DNA from: Nereocystis luetkeana
Lineage: Eukaryota > Sar > Phaeophyceae > Laminariales > Laminariaceae
Assembly: GCA_031213475.1 (NCBI GenBank)
Contig: JARUPZ010000002.1
Location: 16,394,738 to 16,458,737, forward strand
DNA: 64,000 bases
Reading direction: 5' to 3'
Shown: positions 44,202 to 55,057 of the stretch, one piece after another
Numbering within the stretch: the first letter of the stretch is position 1
Layout: every line of letters begins with the position of its first letter
Notes under the pieces: model-generated
What the model was told of the DNA's origin: nothing
Database searches by the model: none
What the model saw: the letters and a program-made list of their open reading frames with translations, nothing else
Made by a program: the position numbers and the translations under genes

Positions 44202-47200
44202 CTACTTGGTGATACACAGCACGAGGCCGATCGGGCAGTGATCGCTCAGGCCTACGGTGGCCGCCTCCAGCTGAAAGCAGTCGTGGACCACCGCTTCCGG
44301 GCTGGACGAGCGAGATTTTTTCTTTTTTCCACCCCCCGCTCGCTTCCCGCCAGCGGACGCGCCCCCACCCCCGCCGCCGCCACCGCCTCCACCGAACAGC
44401 GAGGCGGTGCAGACGAAGTAGTCCAGGCGGAGTCCCCTATTGACGGGTCGCTGCAAAAAAAAAAACGAGGTACGGATACGTAGAGAGGTAAGGCGGACAA
44501 TGAGCGGGAAGCGGGGTCAGCGAAGGTATGTAGCAAAGAATAACGTCTTCGTACGGGGTGGTGGACCCCCCCCCCCTTTTCGCCCCCCCTCCCCCCCGTG
44601 CCGAATAAAAACATCGCTTTACCGCGGAGGGCGCTGCAGTGCTTGTACAATGGGAGTGGATCACAGTGAAGTTTAATTCCGTGAACGGGACATCGAACGA
44701 GAAGAAAATGTTATGGAGGCTTTATCGTACTCTCCGCTGTTGGGAAGGGTCAACCGGGGTTCATTCGCGAGTAGCGAGTGGGAGCCCAAAAACAACGAAA
44801 CAGATGCGACGAACAAAAAAACAACTCTCGAACGGTAACACAGCAGCAGCAGCGGCACACCAGCACCACGTGCGCGCGCGCGCTTGAGAGCTCACCGCGT
44901 TTGTCCGCATGCTCCAGTACGTGTAGGCCCCCCTCGCGTCCGGGTGCAGCCGCCGGAAGGCGTCGGCCACCCCTCCCTCCTTCATCCACGAGTCGAACGA
45001 CCCCCGCTCTTCCTTCGTCGTGCCCGCACCTTTGACCAAGTGCTTCGCCCCGCAGTTGTAAATATCCAGATCTCTGTCCGCGGCGGCAGTAGCGGGGGTG
45101 GCAGGGGCGCGCGGGGGGGAAGGGGGGGGGGGGGGGGGGGGGGGGGTGCTCAACATCATGTTTGGCCGAAGTAGTATGATCATAGACCCTCGTATCCCCA
45201 CAATGCCGGGACGCAGCACATCGGGTTTTTACGGACCAGGCAGACATTGATTGCTTGCGCCAAGCGCGAAGCGAAACGTGAGGTGTTCGGCGAGTCGCAT
45301 GAAGGATGAGCGCTAGCATCCTTCTGAGAACCGCTTGTGAGGCGGACTTGCACGTGGATGACAAGCTTCACTGAGTTGAGCGCCGCTAAGCGCGCGAGGT
45401 GTTCGGCGATGTCGCATGAAGGGTGACCTAGCATCCTGCCAGATGACAGCTTCAATGAGTCAAACCTATTTTCCGGTGCGGCCACCCCCGGGCGGGCGGC
45501 AGAGACGGCGGCAGCACGCGGCGCAGAAACACAATCTGGGTGTGTGCTCGGTTGGACGAAGGATTGTTATATATGGCGCGCTCCTCCCGTTATGAAAGCG
45601 TAACAAGTTGATACCAGGGTACGAAAATTACATATTCAACCATCGCGGGGGTATCACGCGTCTTCGCTCCGCAGTTGTAGCTGTAGAGGTCTCCGACCAC
45701 CGGCGGCGGCGGCGGTAGCGGCGGCGGCGGCTGGGGGGGGTGGCAGCGACGGCGGTATTATGCGGTGCAATACGCGGCGCAGGCAAAGCCGGTGTGTGTG
45801 CGGTCGGCTGATGGTTTAAGTTTGGCGCGCTCTTCCGGTTACAAGAAAAAAAAAAAAAAACAGCAGATTACAGAGTCTAAAACGGAGGTACTACACTGCC
45901 TGCGCTCCCCCGATGGCCGAGATCAGCAAGCCGCGCGCGGTGCGGTGCGGTGCGGTGCGGTGCAGCGTAGTGCTCTGCCGTGGACGGTACGTCGCGGTGC
46001 CGTGCTTTTGCAGTGCTCTCCGGTAGACGGTACTCGACGGCGCGGTGCAGTGCGGCCGCACACCCCCTCAGGCGGATAATTGCGGAGAATTACCCTCATG
46101 GGGGGGGAAGTACTGTGAGAGCTTGTGTTTGCAATATTCCGAACGACACCCTCCGTATTTTTGTTTTTGGTCGGCGCCCCATCCCCCAAATCCTCCCAAA
46201 GACACGAGGGCTCCATCTTCATGAACACCCAAACGCGCCGCGAGCCAAAGAAAGAGGGCAAGAGAAAGGAGCCGGTAAACCACGCCGTCAGGCGATGCCC
46301 GCGAACACTCACAAATGGGCGACGTTGAGATCGCCGTTGACCACGACCGGCTTCCCCTTCGCCTCCAGAGACTTCACGTACGCTCGGAGGGCGACGTCCC
46401 ATTCCTTCGTGCGGTACCCGAGCCGCTCTAGGTTCTGGCCCGAGTTGGGCACGTACAGCGTCACCACGAACAACTGCACTTATTTTTGTTGGGCGGTATA
46501 CCAGCAAGGTTCGAGCGAACGTCGATTGCAGGGCGCGTGGGTGGGAGTGGGAGGGGGGGGGGGGGGGGGCGTACTAATTGTTGCTTGCCTTTGTCGGTTG
46601 ACCATTGACTCGCATCCCTTTCGAGACGGAGCACCGATCCTATACTATACTCCTAAGAGAGACACCTCCAATACTTGGGTGCTCAATACGTTGTTTCCAC
46701 ATATATTTTTGCTATTACGGGGGACCATAGTTAATAGGACCTATGGTATACATAAAAACCTACATATTTCACCATTTTTACTAACAATATTTGGTCCTAT
46801 TAACTATGGCCCACCGTAATAGTCTTATCCCCTTCCTGTTCGGCCGCTTGTGGCCAGGGGGGGTTACCTTCCGCGAGGCCAGCTGGCTGAATTTTATCAA
46901 GATGCATTGCTCCTCGAGGGTGCGGCGCGTCAGTGGGTGTGTATTCGACCGTAAACGAGTACCAGGCATTCAAGACGGCTTCCTTCGCCAACCTCCCTTC
47001 CCCACCCCCCGACGCTATGCTTCACGCGCCTGCGCTCGGTCTTGGCATAGCCAAGCAAAAACATCGGGCACACCAACCGCACCGAAAATACCGCCTGTTT
47101 TGGAGGGAAAACCTCGCACCCTCTCTCACCGAACTCCCGACCAGCACAAGATCAAACCCGCGCCCTATGTCGGCCACCGGGTATGCAACATGTACTCTGC

Positions 47201-49262
47201 TCCTTGGTCAGCGCTGGCGGAGTACTGAGTGACGTGATTGGGCTACCCCGTCTAACCAGCAGCCAATCACAAGAACGGGCAACTAAACCAAGTATTACGG
47301 CGGGCTACAGCTATCAGAGCCCAATATGGGCAAAAAAATCAGCCGCCCCCCGATGTTTACAATCCATAATAGCTCCATTATTATATTGTTATTATGTGTG
47401 TGTGTGTTGTCGTCACACAAAAGATCATCATTTCTACGCTCCTATTACGGGGGACCATAGTTAATAGGACCAAATACTGTTAGTAAAAATGGTTAAATAT
47501 ATAGGTTTTTATATAAACCATAGGTCCTATTAACTATGGTCCCCCGTAATACCTACATCAGTACACCGAGTGTCCGTCCTAATTACTCACCCTGGAGAGA
47601 TCTAAATCCAAAAAAGAAAAATATCGCAAAAGGCATCAGGGCAAAAGGGAAATGAAGATGCCACACGTACCGGGCATGCGAACACAACAACAACAACAAC
47701 CCAAACGGGAAAAAAAGAGCGACACAGACAGCAACGCCAAAATAATCACGAAAAACGAACGACACAGGCTACAAGCGATGCAGGAGGGTCAGACAGGCTG
47801 CGAGAAAAAAAAAAAAAAAGCACGCGTGCTGAAGAGGAACTTATAGCTGCCGCACGGACGAAGCGACACGAAGCAAGAGGTACACCGTAATACTTCGAAG
47901 TCTAGTAGAACAGCACGAGCACAAGCACATGGTTTATCAGCACATCTTGCCTTGTCATACTCGACCGTGATCGACCGGCCTTCCCCGTCGTGTTTGGAAC
48001 TCCCGATCCCGAATCGCACCGCCAGTACCGCGAGCCCGCTGCGGCCGCCGGGTAGGGCCGCCGCTTCCTCCGGGCCTCCGTCGGCGGCGCCCCCGGCCGC
48101 GTCAGCGGTGGGGAGCTTCTTGGCCTTGTCCGTCTTAGAACTCGCGTCCTTGGGCGAAAAGAACGCCGACATTTTCCCCTGCTTCTGCTTTTTTTTCGCC
48201 TTTCCCAAGAAAAAATGAGCGGGGAGTCGTTTACCAAGAGCAGCAGCAGCAGCGAGCAGAATCCAGAATATCCGATAAGGTGCGGGAACGTTCTTTTTTT
48301 GGGGGGGGGGGGCGCTTAACCCCTTTGGGCCTGCACTGCTTCCTGCTTTTGGGGGGGCAAATTACTCGGGATTAGAGTCACGTACGTGTACACTCGATAT
48401 ATGTATGCTTATGCACAGCAGTGTAGTACTATGAGGGTTACGAGGGCGGGGCAGGCGGGTCGGGGGAGAAGGGACGCCGACATGTTGATCTGCTTTCTTT
48501 TGCTCCATTTTTTGTTTGCGTTCGACGAGAGAGAGCAACAGCTACTGTAGCACCGCGAGCAGCAGCACCAAGAACAGCAGGGGTCAGCACCAAGACCGAG
48601 CCAAGAGCGAACAGCAGAGCATAAAAGGTCGTGGATTGTTTTTTGTGAGCTGAAGAGAGGGGCAGCGGGTCGGCGAGAAAGGGGACGCCGACGTTTTCCT
48701 TTCGTTCTGCTTCAGTTGTCGTCTCCTACAAGAAGACTACATGCCTAGATATACCAAGAGCGGCAGGCTACGGTGAGGTGATGAATTGTTTTTGTGCTGT
48801 AGGGCGGGGGTAGCGAGTCGGGGAAAGGGGACGCGAATTTCTCGGGTCTAAGCGGGCGCAAAGGCGCCGTCGACGCGGCCGGAGTACGAACCGGAAGGTC
48901 ATGCAAGCGATCAAAGGTCTTCGCCAAGTCACATCAGGTCGCTCTCTATAGTTGGTTCGATTTTTAGGTCGCGAAAAAAAAACCCCGGAGGAATCTCTGA
49001 CGACACAAACAAAACAAAAAAACTTCTCGCCGGGGACAGCGAGAGCAAATACAGTTGCTACAAGGTGCGCCTTGCCAACTGCCCGATGCCAACGTCCAGC
49101 GAGGCGGCAAGCACCGGCAAACTTCGTTGCTGCTGCTGCTGCTGCTGCTGCTATTGCTGCTGCTCCACTGCTGCTGCCATTTGCTGCCGTTGGTCCAGCT
49201 ACTGCTACTGCTGGTGCCACTACTGCTGCTTCTGCCACTGCTGCTGCTGCTGGTGCTACTAT

Positions 49263-49308
<46 letters not shown>

Positions 49309-52300
49309 GCTAATGCTGCTACTACTACTGCTGTTGCAAGGCGATCCATGGGAGGGGCAGGTGGACGAACAGGAGAGGGAAGAGACTCACCGGCTCGGGG
49401 ATTGCTCCCCCATTGGGCCCCTCTCCGCCCATTGCCCACGCCTGGGCCTGCTTGGTGAAAAACACCGCCGTCCCCGCGTATCCCTTTTTCACCGTAGAGC
49501 AGGACCATTCCGAGGCATAGCCGGGGAGGATGTTTAGCTCGCGCATGCATTCAACGTCCTTTTCCTGCAGCTTTGTCTCCTGACGATATTGGTTGAGGGG
49601 GAAGGAGGAAGGGAGGGATTCGTTAACCCTGTGGTGCTCGCGCGGAAACAGACGCGCACAGATCTCGGTGAAAATGGAATACCAGGACCCTTCACCTCTC
49701 TATTCATTGTTAACAGTGGGCAAGGCAGGTTGCGCTTTCACGAAAGTACAAAAATAAAATACCTCAACTCAGCTGTCGTGACATCGAGACATCTCCACGT
49801 GCGGGCAACTGCTCTGCTCTAAAAAACATTCACCCCCCCCCTTCTTGCAGCAGCGCTTGACAAAAATATGATAAGACTCGTACACAGCTTGTACAGGCGC
49901 TTCGCGCAGCGGGGGGTTTCGCCCGCTACGCGCTCTCACGAGGAAGAAGAACGGAACGGAACAGACGGTCCAAACAAAATAGGTGCGAACAGGCGACTTG
50001 CACATGCCAAGACCTCCACGCTCCATCCAGGAAAACAACCCGAACGCCGTACGCATGCCGCACGTACATACCCCAAGTAAGGTACTTATTTTCTTGTTTC
50101 GATCAGAATTACGAAAGAGAAGGCACAGCACCGCAAAAAAGATTGAAGAAAATCAAATTTCAGAGAGAGAAAAAAAAAAAAAAAAAACGTCTCCTTTAAC
50201 CCTTTTAGCACTGCAGTCTCGTTTTGGGGACAATTGGGGACAAATTACTTGGAATTTGAGTTGTTCGTCCCCAAAACGGGACTGGAGTTCTAAAAGGGTT
50301 AATACGCTCGCTCACGAGGAAGAATAGAAGAACGGAACAGACGGTCCGAACAAAATAGGTGCAAACAGGCGTTGGCGTTTCGTTTTTTTCATTGTTTTTG
50401 CGGTGCTGTGCCGTGCTGTGCTTCTCTTTCGTAACTATGGTCAGAAGAAAAAAATCAAGTAACTTACCTGGGGTGATTACGTACGTGCGTGCATGGGGCG
50501 GTCGGGTTGTTTTCCTGCGTGGAGCATGGAGCTCTAGGCCTTTGCAAGTACGGAAATATCAGAAAGAAAGAAAAATCCTCGCCCCCTCTGACGTCATTTT
50601 TTCCGCTTGGTGAGCTGTTTCCTATGCGGTTCGATTTCGAGCCTTAGGTTTGTATTTTTCGATCTCAAAAAACGAAATGACCCTGCTTATGCAGTCCAAA
50701 TATGCAAAATCCGACCGGATTTTTTTTTCGATTTGAGAATCCAAAATCCGACGACCTGGGTCATCAGATTTTCAAATCGAAAAATGGCATGCTCTCTAAA
50801 ATCAAGATGTTATCCATGACAGCAAACAGCAGCAGACCGATCGATGAGTTGGATGGTGACACAAGTGTATAGCTACGTTGCTTCGCGCCCGACGCTCGGG
50901 CGGCAGGCGGCGCGACCCTCCGTGGCCAGACTACAGTCGCCTGGCGCGGGCTCGGGCCTAGAGACCAAGAAAAGCGCACTCGGCACGCACCTCTCCGTGG
51001 AGTACGTACGAGTACTCGTAGGTAGACTATAAACTGCTGTACAGCAGCAGTCAGTCACAACATGGAACCCAAAATACCAAGACAGGTTGGCTCTAGCGCA
51101 TTCGCCACGTCTCTTCGCCGCCAGACCAGAGGCGGTCAGCCATGGCTCGGATGTTTGGGTCCTACGCGCAGTGCAGCGCAGTGCAGCGCAGTGCAGCGCA
51201 GTGCAGCGCAGTGCAGCGCAGTGCAGCGCACCCAGCGCATCTCTTCGCGGCGCCAAACCACAAAAACATCAGTTGGTCTCGGCGTTTGCTCAAATCTCTA
51301 CACACACAATAAATCTGGTTTTTCCGCATAGGAAGACCGTTTCGATTTGCCTAGTTCACATCTGAAAATGCGATGGGGTCAAAATCTGAAGCTCAAAAAT
51401 CGAACCGCATAGGAAACGGCCTGATTGGAACATCTTGCGCCGGTCAAAAGAAAAAAAATGAACAGCAGACCTTCTCTCAGCCATGTACGCTGCCCGCCCT
51501 TCTAGCGACCACCTCGCCACCGATTCGGTCTGGGTAAAGCTTTCCTCATTTTCTACCCCAGTGAGCCCCGTCGCGCACTTCGCGCAAAGCCCGGTGCTCA
51601 CCGAGGCCCTCGTTCGCCAGCTCGACAATGTATGTGCTCAGACTGCGATGCTCTCTCTCTGAAATTCGGCTTGGCCGCAAAAATAAGCACCGCTTGAATA
51701 TATTTTTCGATCCTGAACGACCCTTATAGACTCGTACATAATACAAGGTTCCCCTCCTGGAGTGTGCCTGGGGGAGTGGCGCAAGAACGAAATACGAATG
51801 ATAAAATACTCGTATGAAATACCTGCACACCTGTTTATTAATAGAACATCCCACCCATCATTATTCACAATGTGAAAAACACACACACACATTTATGAGG
51901 ACAGAACTGCTGTGTACTGCTGCTGCTGTTAAAACAGTTTGCGGAAATAGTGTCATTACTTATTAATAGTTGTAGATAATATGAAAAGGAGGGTATGCCG
52001 GTAGCACAGGCACTGTTACATACCTGGTGCAGTATAGGGCCGCCAATAAGAAAGTGCCCACTAAGAACATAATATGCTCACCTTTTGGGGAACGCTAAGA
52101 GAAGTAGGTTAAGAAAAACGGCTCTCTCAGTGGTAATATCTACACTGAACCCTATATAAAAGCATATGCTCAAGTTTCAAGATGGCGCCCCAATAAGAAT
52201 CTCAGGTTTACCCATACTCTGTACCCTTTCGGTTGACAGTAAAAATCACACCACTCTTATACTATTACGGGGGACCATAGTTAACAGGACCTATGGTATA

Positions 52301-54619
52301 TATAAAAACCTATATGTTTAACCATTTTTACTAAGAATATTTGGTCCTGTTAACTATGGCCCCCCGTAATACTATTGCTGTGTTCTCTGTAAGAAAAGCC
52401 CGACATTAATATCAAATAGTGTACAGCAGCAACAGCAAGTAGGGTAAACATCAGCCAGTGCTTCGTCGTACGTACGATATTTGTGCGAACTACTGTACGT
52501 ACTACGTAGTGTACATGACATGATTTCATACCTGGTGGTATGAGAACTTTTACACCAAGAAACAAAACAAAAAAAAACGCCAAGCAGACTGCAGCAAGCC
52601 GAGCAAGAAGCTGTGTGCCTGGTGCGTAGCGGCCAACACGACAACAGCAACGAGCAACAGGTCCCCGTAGGCACATGATTGCTGACGGCCGGCCTCTCCG
52701 CTGCAGCAAGCATCGCACTACTGCTTCGCTGTTGCTGCTCTGCAGCTGTCTATCTATAGCAAAAAAAAACAGAAGAGCACGCCAGCAGCTGCAGCAGCGG
52801 TAGATTTAAATTTGTGCCGTCACTCACCAAAGATGTCAGGAGACATGTCAATCAAGGCAAAACGTGTGCTGTCAAGGGTGCAGGGCCGAGTGTTCTACAC
52901 TAAAACCTAGTAGTATTTTGGTGTCAGTCGAGGCATGTCAAGGCAAGCTTGCTTTCCGTCATGGGCTAAAACGTTTGTTCCCTGACATCATTGTTACACA
53001 GCGAGCACAGACAGTCTCCATCCACCGTACAGCGCGCGGCTCTACCACACGTGCATGGTGTTGCCGACTGTTGATGTTGCAGTTAGCTGGCAGTCAGCAC
53101 GCTCTCTGCGCTGCTCGTGTTGACGTCTGTTGCCGGAGTCGCACTGCTGTGTGCAACAGCCCCAACATGTTTTGTACCATCCCACGATCGCGCACAGCTT
53201 CAGAGAGAGGTGTGTTGTTGCGGGATGATCGATCTCGTGTCAGAAAAAAGCAGATAGCCACAGCAATACAGCAGCATGTAGACCTGCCACCCGTGCCCGT
53301 GGCTGACCACTGCTGTGCTGCTGCTGCTGCTGCTGCTGGACGGCAGGGTTGAAGCGCGGTACGCAGCCACGTTCTTTGCTCCGATGCTGCTGTATTGGAC
53401 TGCTGTCTGTTGTCTGTATTGTGTGTTTGTGTTCAGACGCAAAAAAAATACGTACCGGTACGTACTATTAATATGAGTACATGAAATACCGAAAATATGA
53501 CGACTTTTCAGAGGTACGTACGTCCAAAATAAGGCCTCTCGTGCTGAAACCAGGGAAATCGTCTTATCCACTCCCGCCGGAAAAAAAACTTTGATCGCCT
53601 GCCACGCGCTCCAGAGTGTACGGATCGCGCCGAGACCTCGACCAATGTGTCCGGCCGGGCTTCATGTGCCCGAGCACGTGGTGTTCCGGCGAAAAGTGCA
53701 CGAACGAAGAGAAAAGTTGGCAAAAGTACGAAAATTTGACAAGCACACGTTTACATGTATCCAACCCCACACCAGGAGACCAGGCAGAGCCCATTCAGGC
53801 TTCCCTCGTGTCTCGAGGCACACACAACGCCTAGCCACGAAAACGGTAACCGCGCTCCTTCCAATCCCCCTCTACCCGCCAGCGCCCGCTGACACCCGCG
53901 ACGGCGCCGGGCTCGGGCGGTGTCGTGCTCTGGGTACACGCACGCACACAAAACAAAAGAAGAAAGAAAAAAGGCCCTCGCCGGCAAGTAATAGAAGGAG
54001 ACGGTGTCCAAGTGGGAGATCTGAGATGCCAGGGATGTACCAACCGAGCACGCTCAGAGAGAAAGATCCCAGGTATTTATGTAAGAAAGTCTATACCTGG
54101 TACCTGGTATACAACAAGTATCCGAACCTGAAAACAGACCAAGTCGGGCCTCTCGGTCTCCACCATGCGCCTCAGCACCTCCAGGCCATTCTTCACGGTC
54201 GCTCGAATGCCGTTGACGTTCCACGATAGTACCGTGAAGCAGGTACTTTTCCCGCTTCCGCCGTCGGAGGGCAAAGGGACGCGCGCAATGGGATCCCTCA
54301 CGGTGCAAATCTCCACCTCCTCTTTCTTCTTGCTCGCCTTGCCGTTGCCGGCCTGCTTGCGCGCGGTCGCTGCCGTCTTTTTCGTTTGCTGTTTCTTGCC
54401 GCCTTTGCCTGTGTTTTTGCCTTTGCCTTCAACCACCTTGTCCTGCCCCCCTTCTCCATCTCCCTTGTGCTCTCCGTCATGGCCCTGCTGTTGTGTCTGG
54501 CTGCCCAACAGTGAGTCATCTAGCGAGTCGGTCGCACAGCTGTTTGGCATCTGTTGGGTATCCTGACTGTCATCCCCCGCAGTTGTCATGCCGTCCTCCT
54601 GAGACTGGGATTGGCTCAT
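44202..54619 (-). CDS. AP endonuclease, exonuclease III/APE1 type, with inserted PIP box
   Basis: The product incises DNA at abasic sites in base-excision repair. Six exons: 54619-54128, 49579/49580-49391, 48199-47951, 46473-46313, 45073-44896 and 44450-44202 (stop), about 505 residues. Residues 1-120 are a charged tail (Lys-rich, nuclear-type). Catalytic motifs are all present: WNVNGIR, QETKLQ (metal-binding Glu), LYVPNSG (Tyr), [13 protein letters not shown] and the final LSDHCP. Exon 3 adds a block of about 50 residues before the strand RSITVEYD that holds [14 protein letters not shown], a canonical PCNA-binding box (Q-x2-M-x2-F-F, 48181-48158). A Gly/Lys-rich loop precedes LSDHCP in the last exon. 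Intron 3 has a GC-AG border (GACAAG/GCAAGA). Exon 2 carries five A at 49560-49564 where four would keep phase after QETKLQE, so as written the frame shifts by one base; sequencing error or a recent lesion are both possible. Introns are 0.45-4.5 kb. Confidence 0.9.
45119..45485 (+). repeat. G-tract-headed dispersed repeat, longest copy
   Basis: A run of more than 20 G is followed by TGCTCAACATCATGTTTGG, the CATCGGGTTTTTACGGACC block and CCGCTTGTGAGGCGGACTTG. Then a second, shorter round of the GTGTTCGGCGATG text follows. It interrupts the match between the two duplicated units around AP endonuclease exon 5, so it inserted after that duplication. Confidence 0.65.
45655..45845 (-). pseudogene. 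Degenerate duplicate of AP endonuclease exon 5 start
   Basis: On the minus strand this intron 4 segment reads [10 protein letters not shown], matching [10 protein letters not shown] at the start of the real exon 5 (45073 downward). The flanking GGCGGCGGCGG tract and a further block (GTGTGTGCGGTCGG, TTTGGCGCGCTCTTCCGGTTA) match the sequence on the other side of the insertion at 45.13-45.48 kb. After CGAAG the frame no longer matches the enzyme. It is a tandem duplication of the exon margin, now a decoy exon at most. Confidence 0.7.
46545..46625 (+). repeat. G-tract-headed repeat fragment
   Basis: A run of about 16 G, then TTGTTGCTTGCCTTTGTCGG and GCATCCCTTTCGAGACGGAG, as at 26.05-26.15 kb. 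It lies in AP endonuclease intron 3. Confidence 0.65.
46713..46821 (+). mobile_element. MITE family 1, copy 10
   Basis: Complete TA-flanked palindrome in AP endonuclease intron 3. Confidence 0.92.
47443..47551 (-). mobile_element. MITE family 1, copy 11
   Basis: Complete TA-flanked palindrome in the same intron as copy 10, opposite orientation, with almost perfect arms. Confidence 0.92.
48315..48379. mobile_element. MITE family 2, half copy
   Basis: TTAACCCCTTTGGGCCTGCA and CTGCTTTTGGGGGGGCAAATT match only the left half of the family 2 foldback. Confidence 0.5.
48448..48845 (-). pseudogene. Three degenerate copies of the AP endonuclease exon 3 margin
   Basis: Plus-strand blocks at 48448-48512, 48657-48720 and 48803-48845 share GCGGGTCGGGGAGAAGGGACG and then CCGACRTTTTC with the real exon 3 (48149-48190), spaced about 150-210 bases apart. 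Read on the minus strand two of them still resemble the PIP region ([10 protein letters not shown] and [10 protein letters not shown] beside KQGKMSAFF). They lie in intron 2 and have no intact frame. Confidence 0.6.
49125..49340. repeat. (GCT)/(ACT)n trinucleotide tract in intron 2
   Basis: Runs of CTG, CTA and ACT triplets over about 215 bases, directly beside exon 2. The poly-leucine and poly-threonine frames are shadows. Confidence 0.9.
50196..50302. mobile_element. MITE family 2, copy 8
   Basis: TTAACCCTTTTAGCACTGCAG to TCTAAAAGGGTTAA with the longer core variant (GGGGACAATTGGGGACAAATT). Confidence 0.88.
51170..51236. repeat. 10-bp tandem repeat
   Basis: About six perfect copies of GTGCAGCGCA. 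It lies in AP endonuclease intron 1. Confidence 0.95.
51483..51629 (+). CDS. Possible exon on the opposite strand of AP endonuclease intron 1
   Basis: An ATG after CTTCTCTCAGCC opens 49 codons (for example [19 protein letters not shown], and [15 protein letters not shown]) that end exactly at a donor, GACAAT/GTATGT. Codon choice looks like a real exon. No next exon was found and no family is recognised. Confidence 0.3.
52263..52371 (+). mobile_element. MITE family 1, copy 12
   Basis: Complete TA-flanked palindrome in AP endonuclease intron 1. Confidence 0.92.
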
Positions 54620-55057
54620 AAGGAGTGGTGATTTTGGCGGGTGATTGTGTCGGGCCCGTGGGAGCTTGAGCTGCGCAAAGTATTCTCACGCAAGCCACAC
54701 CCTTTATCTACGCGCCAGTTAAGTTGTTTCGATTGCACGTACTGCTCGCAACTCGTAGCGTGGCCACAAAGTTCGCTTCCCAAAAGGGCCCAGAGGTAGC
54801 TGTGATTTTTAAATTCAAACATGGAGTTCCAATACGTTGTGAGGGCGCTATATACCAGGGGTTGATACTATCTCAACCCCGGTGTAATACCCGCAAGCTT
54901 GTGTCCTCCGGTGCTCTGCTGCTGCAGCAGTGTTGTAGCTTGGTGACTCCAACAACGCAACAACTAGTAGCTGTAGCTGTGGTTACATAGGCACACGACA
55001 CACTTGCCAACCAAGGGCTGCTGTTCGCCCGTGCTGTCTCTACAGCAGTGCAAGCTG
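54620..55057. promoter_or_regulatory. Shared upstream region of divergent genes
   Basis: The AP endonuclease (minus, start 54619) and the lumen-type protein (plus, start 55058) are head to head with about 440 bases between their ATGs. A shared promoter is inferred from the layout. No TATA-like or other defined element is clear. Confidence 0.4.

Noticed and set aside
44238-44483. A plus-strand protein over 44.2-44.5 kb
   Set aside because: It is antisense to the last AP endonuclease exon, whose motifs LRLDYF and LSDHCP are clear.
48952-49537. Long frames rich in Leu, Thr or Ala
   Set aside because: They come from CTG/ACT triplet runs in intron 2 and from the reverse strand of AP endonuclease exon 2.
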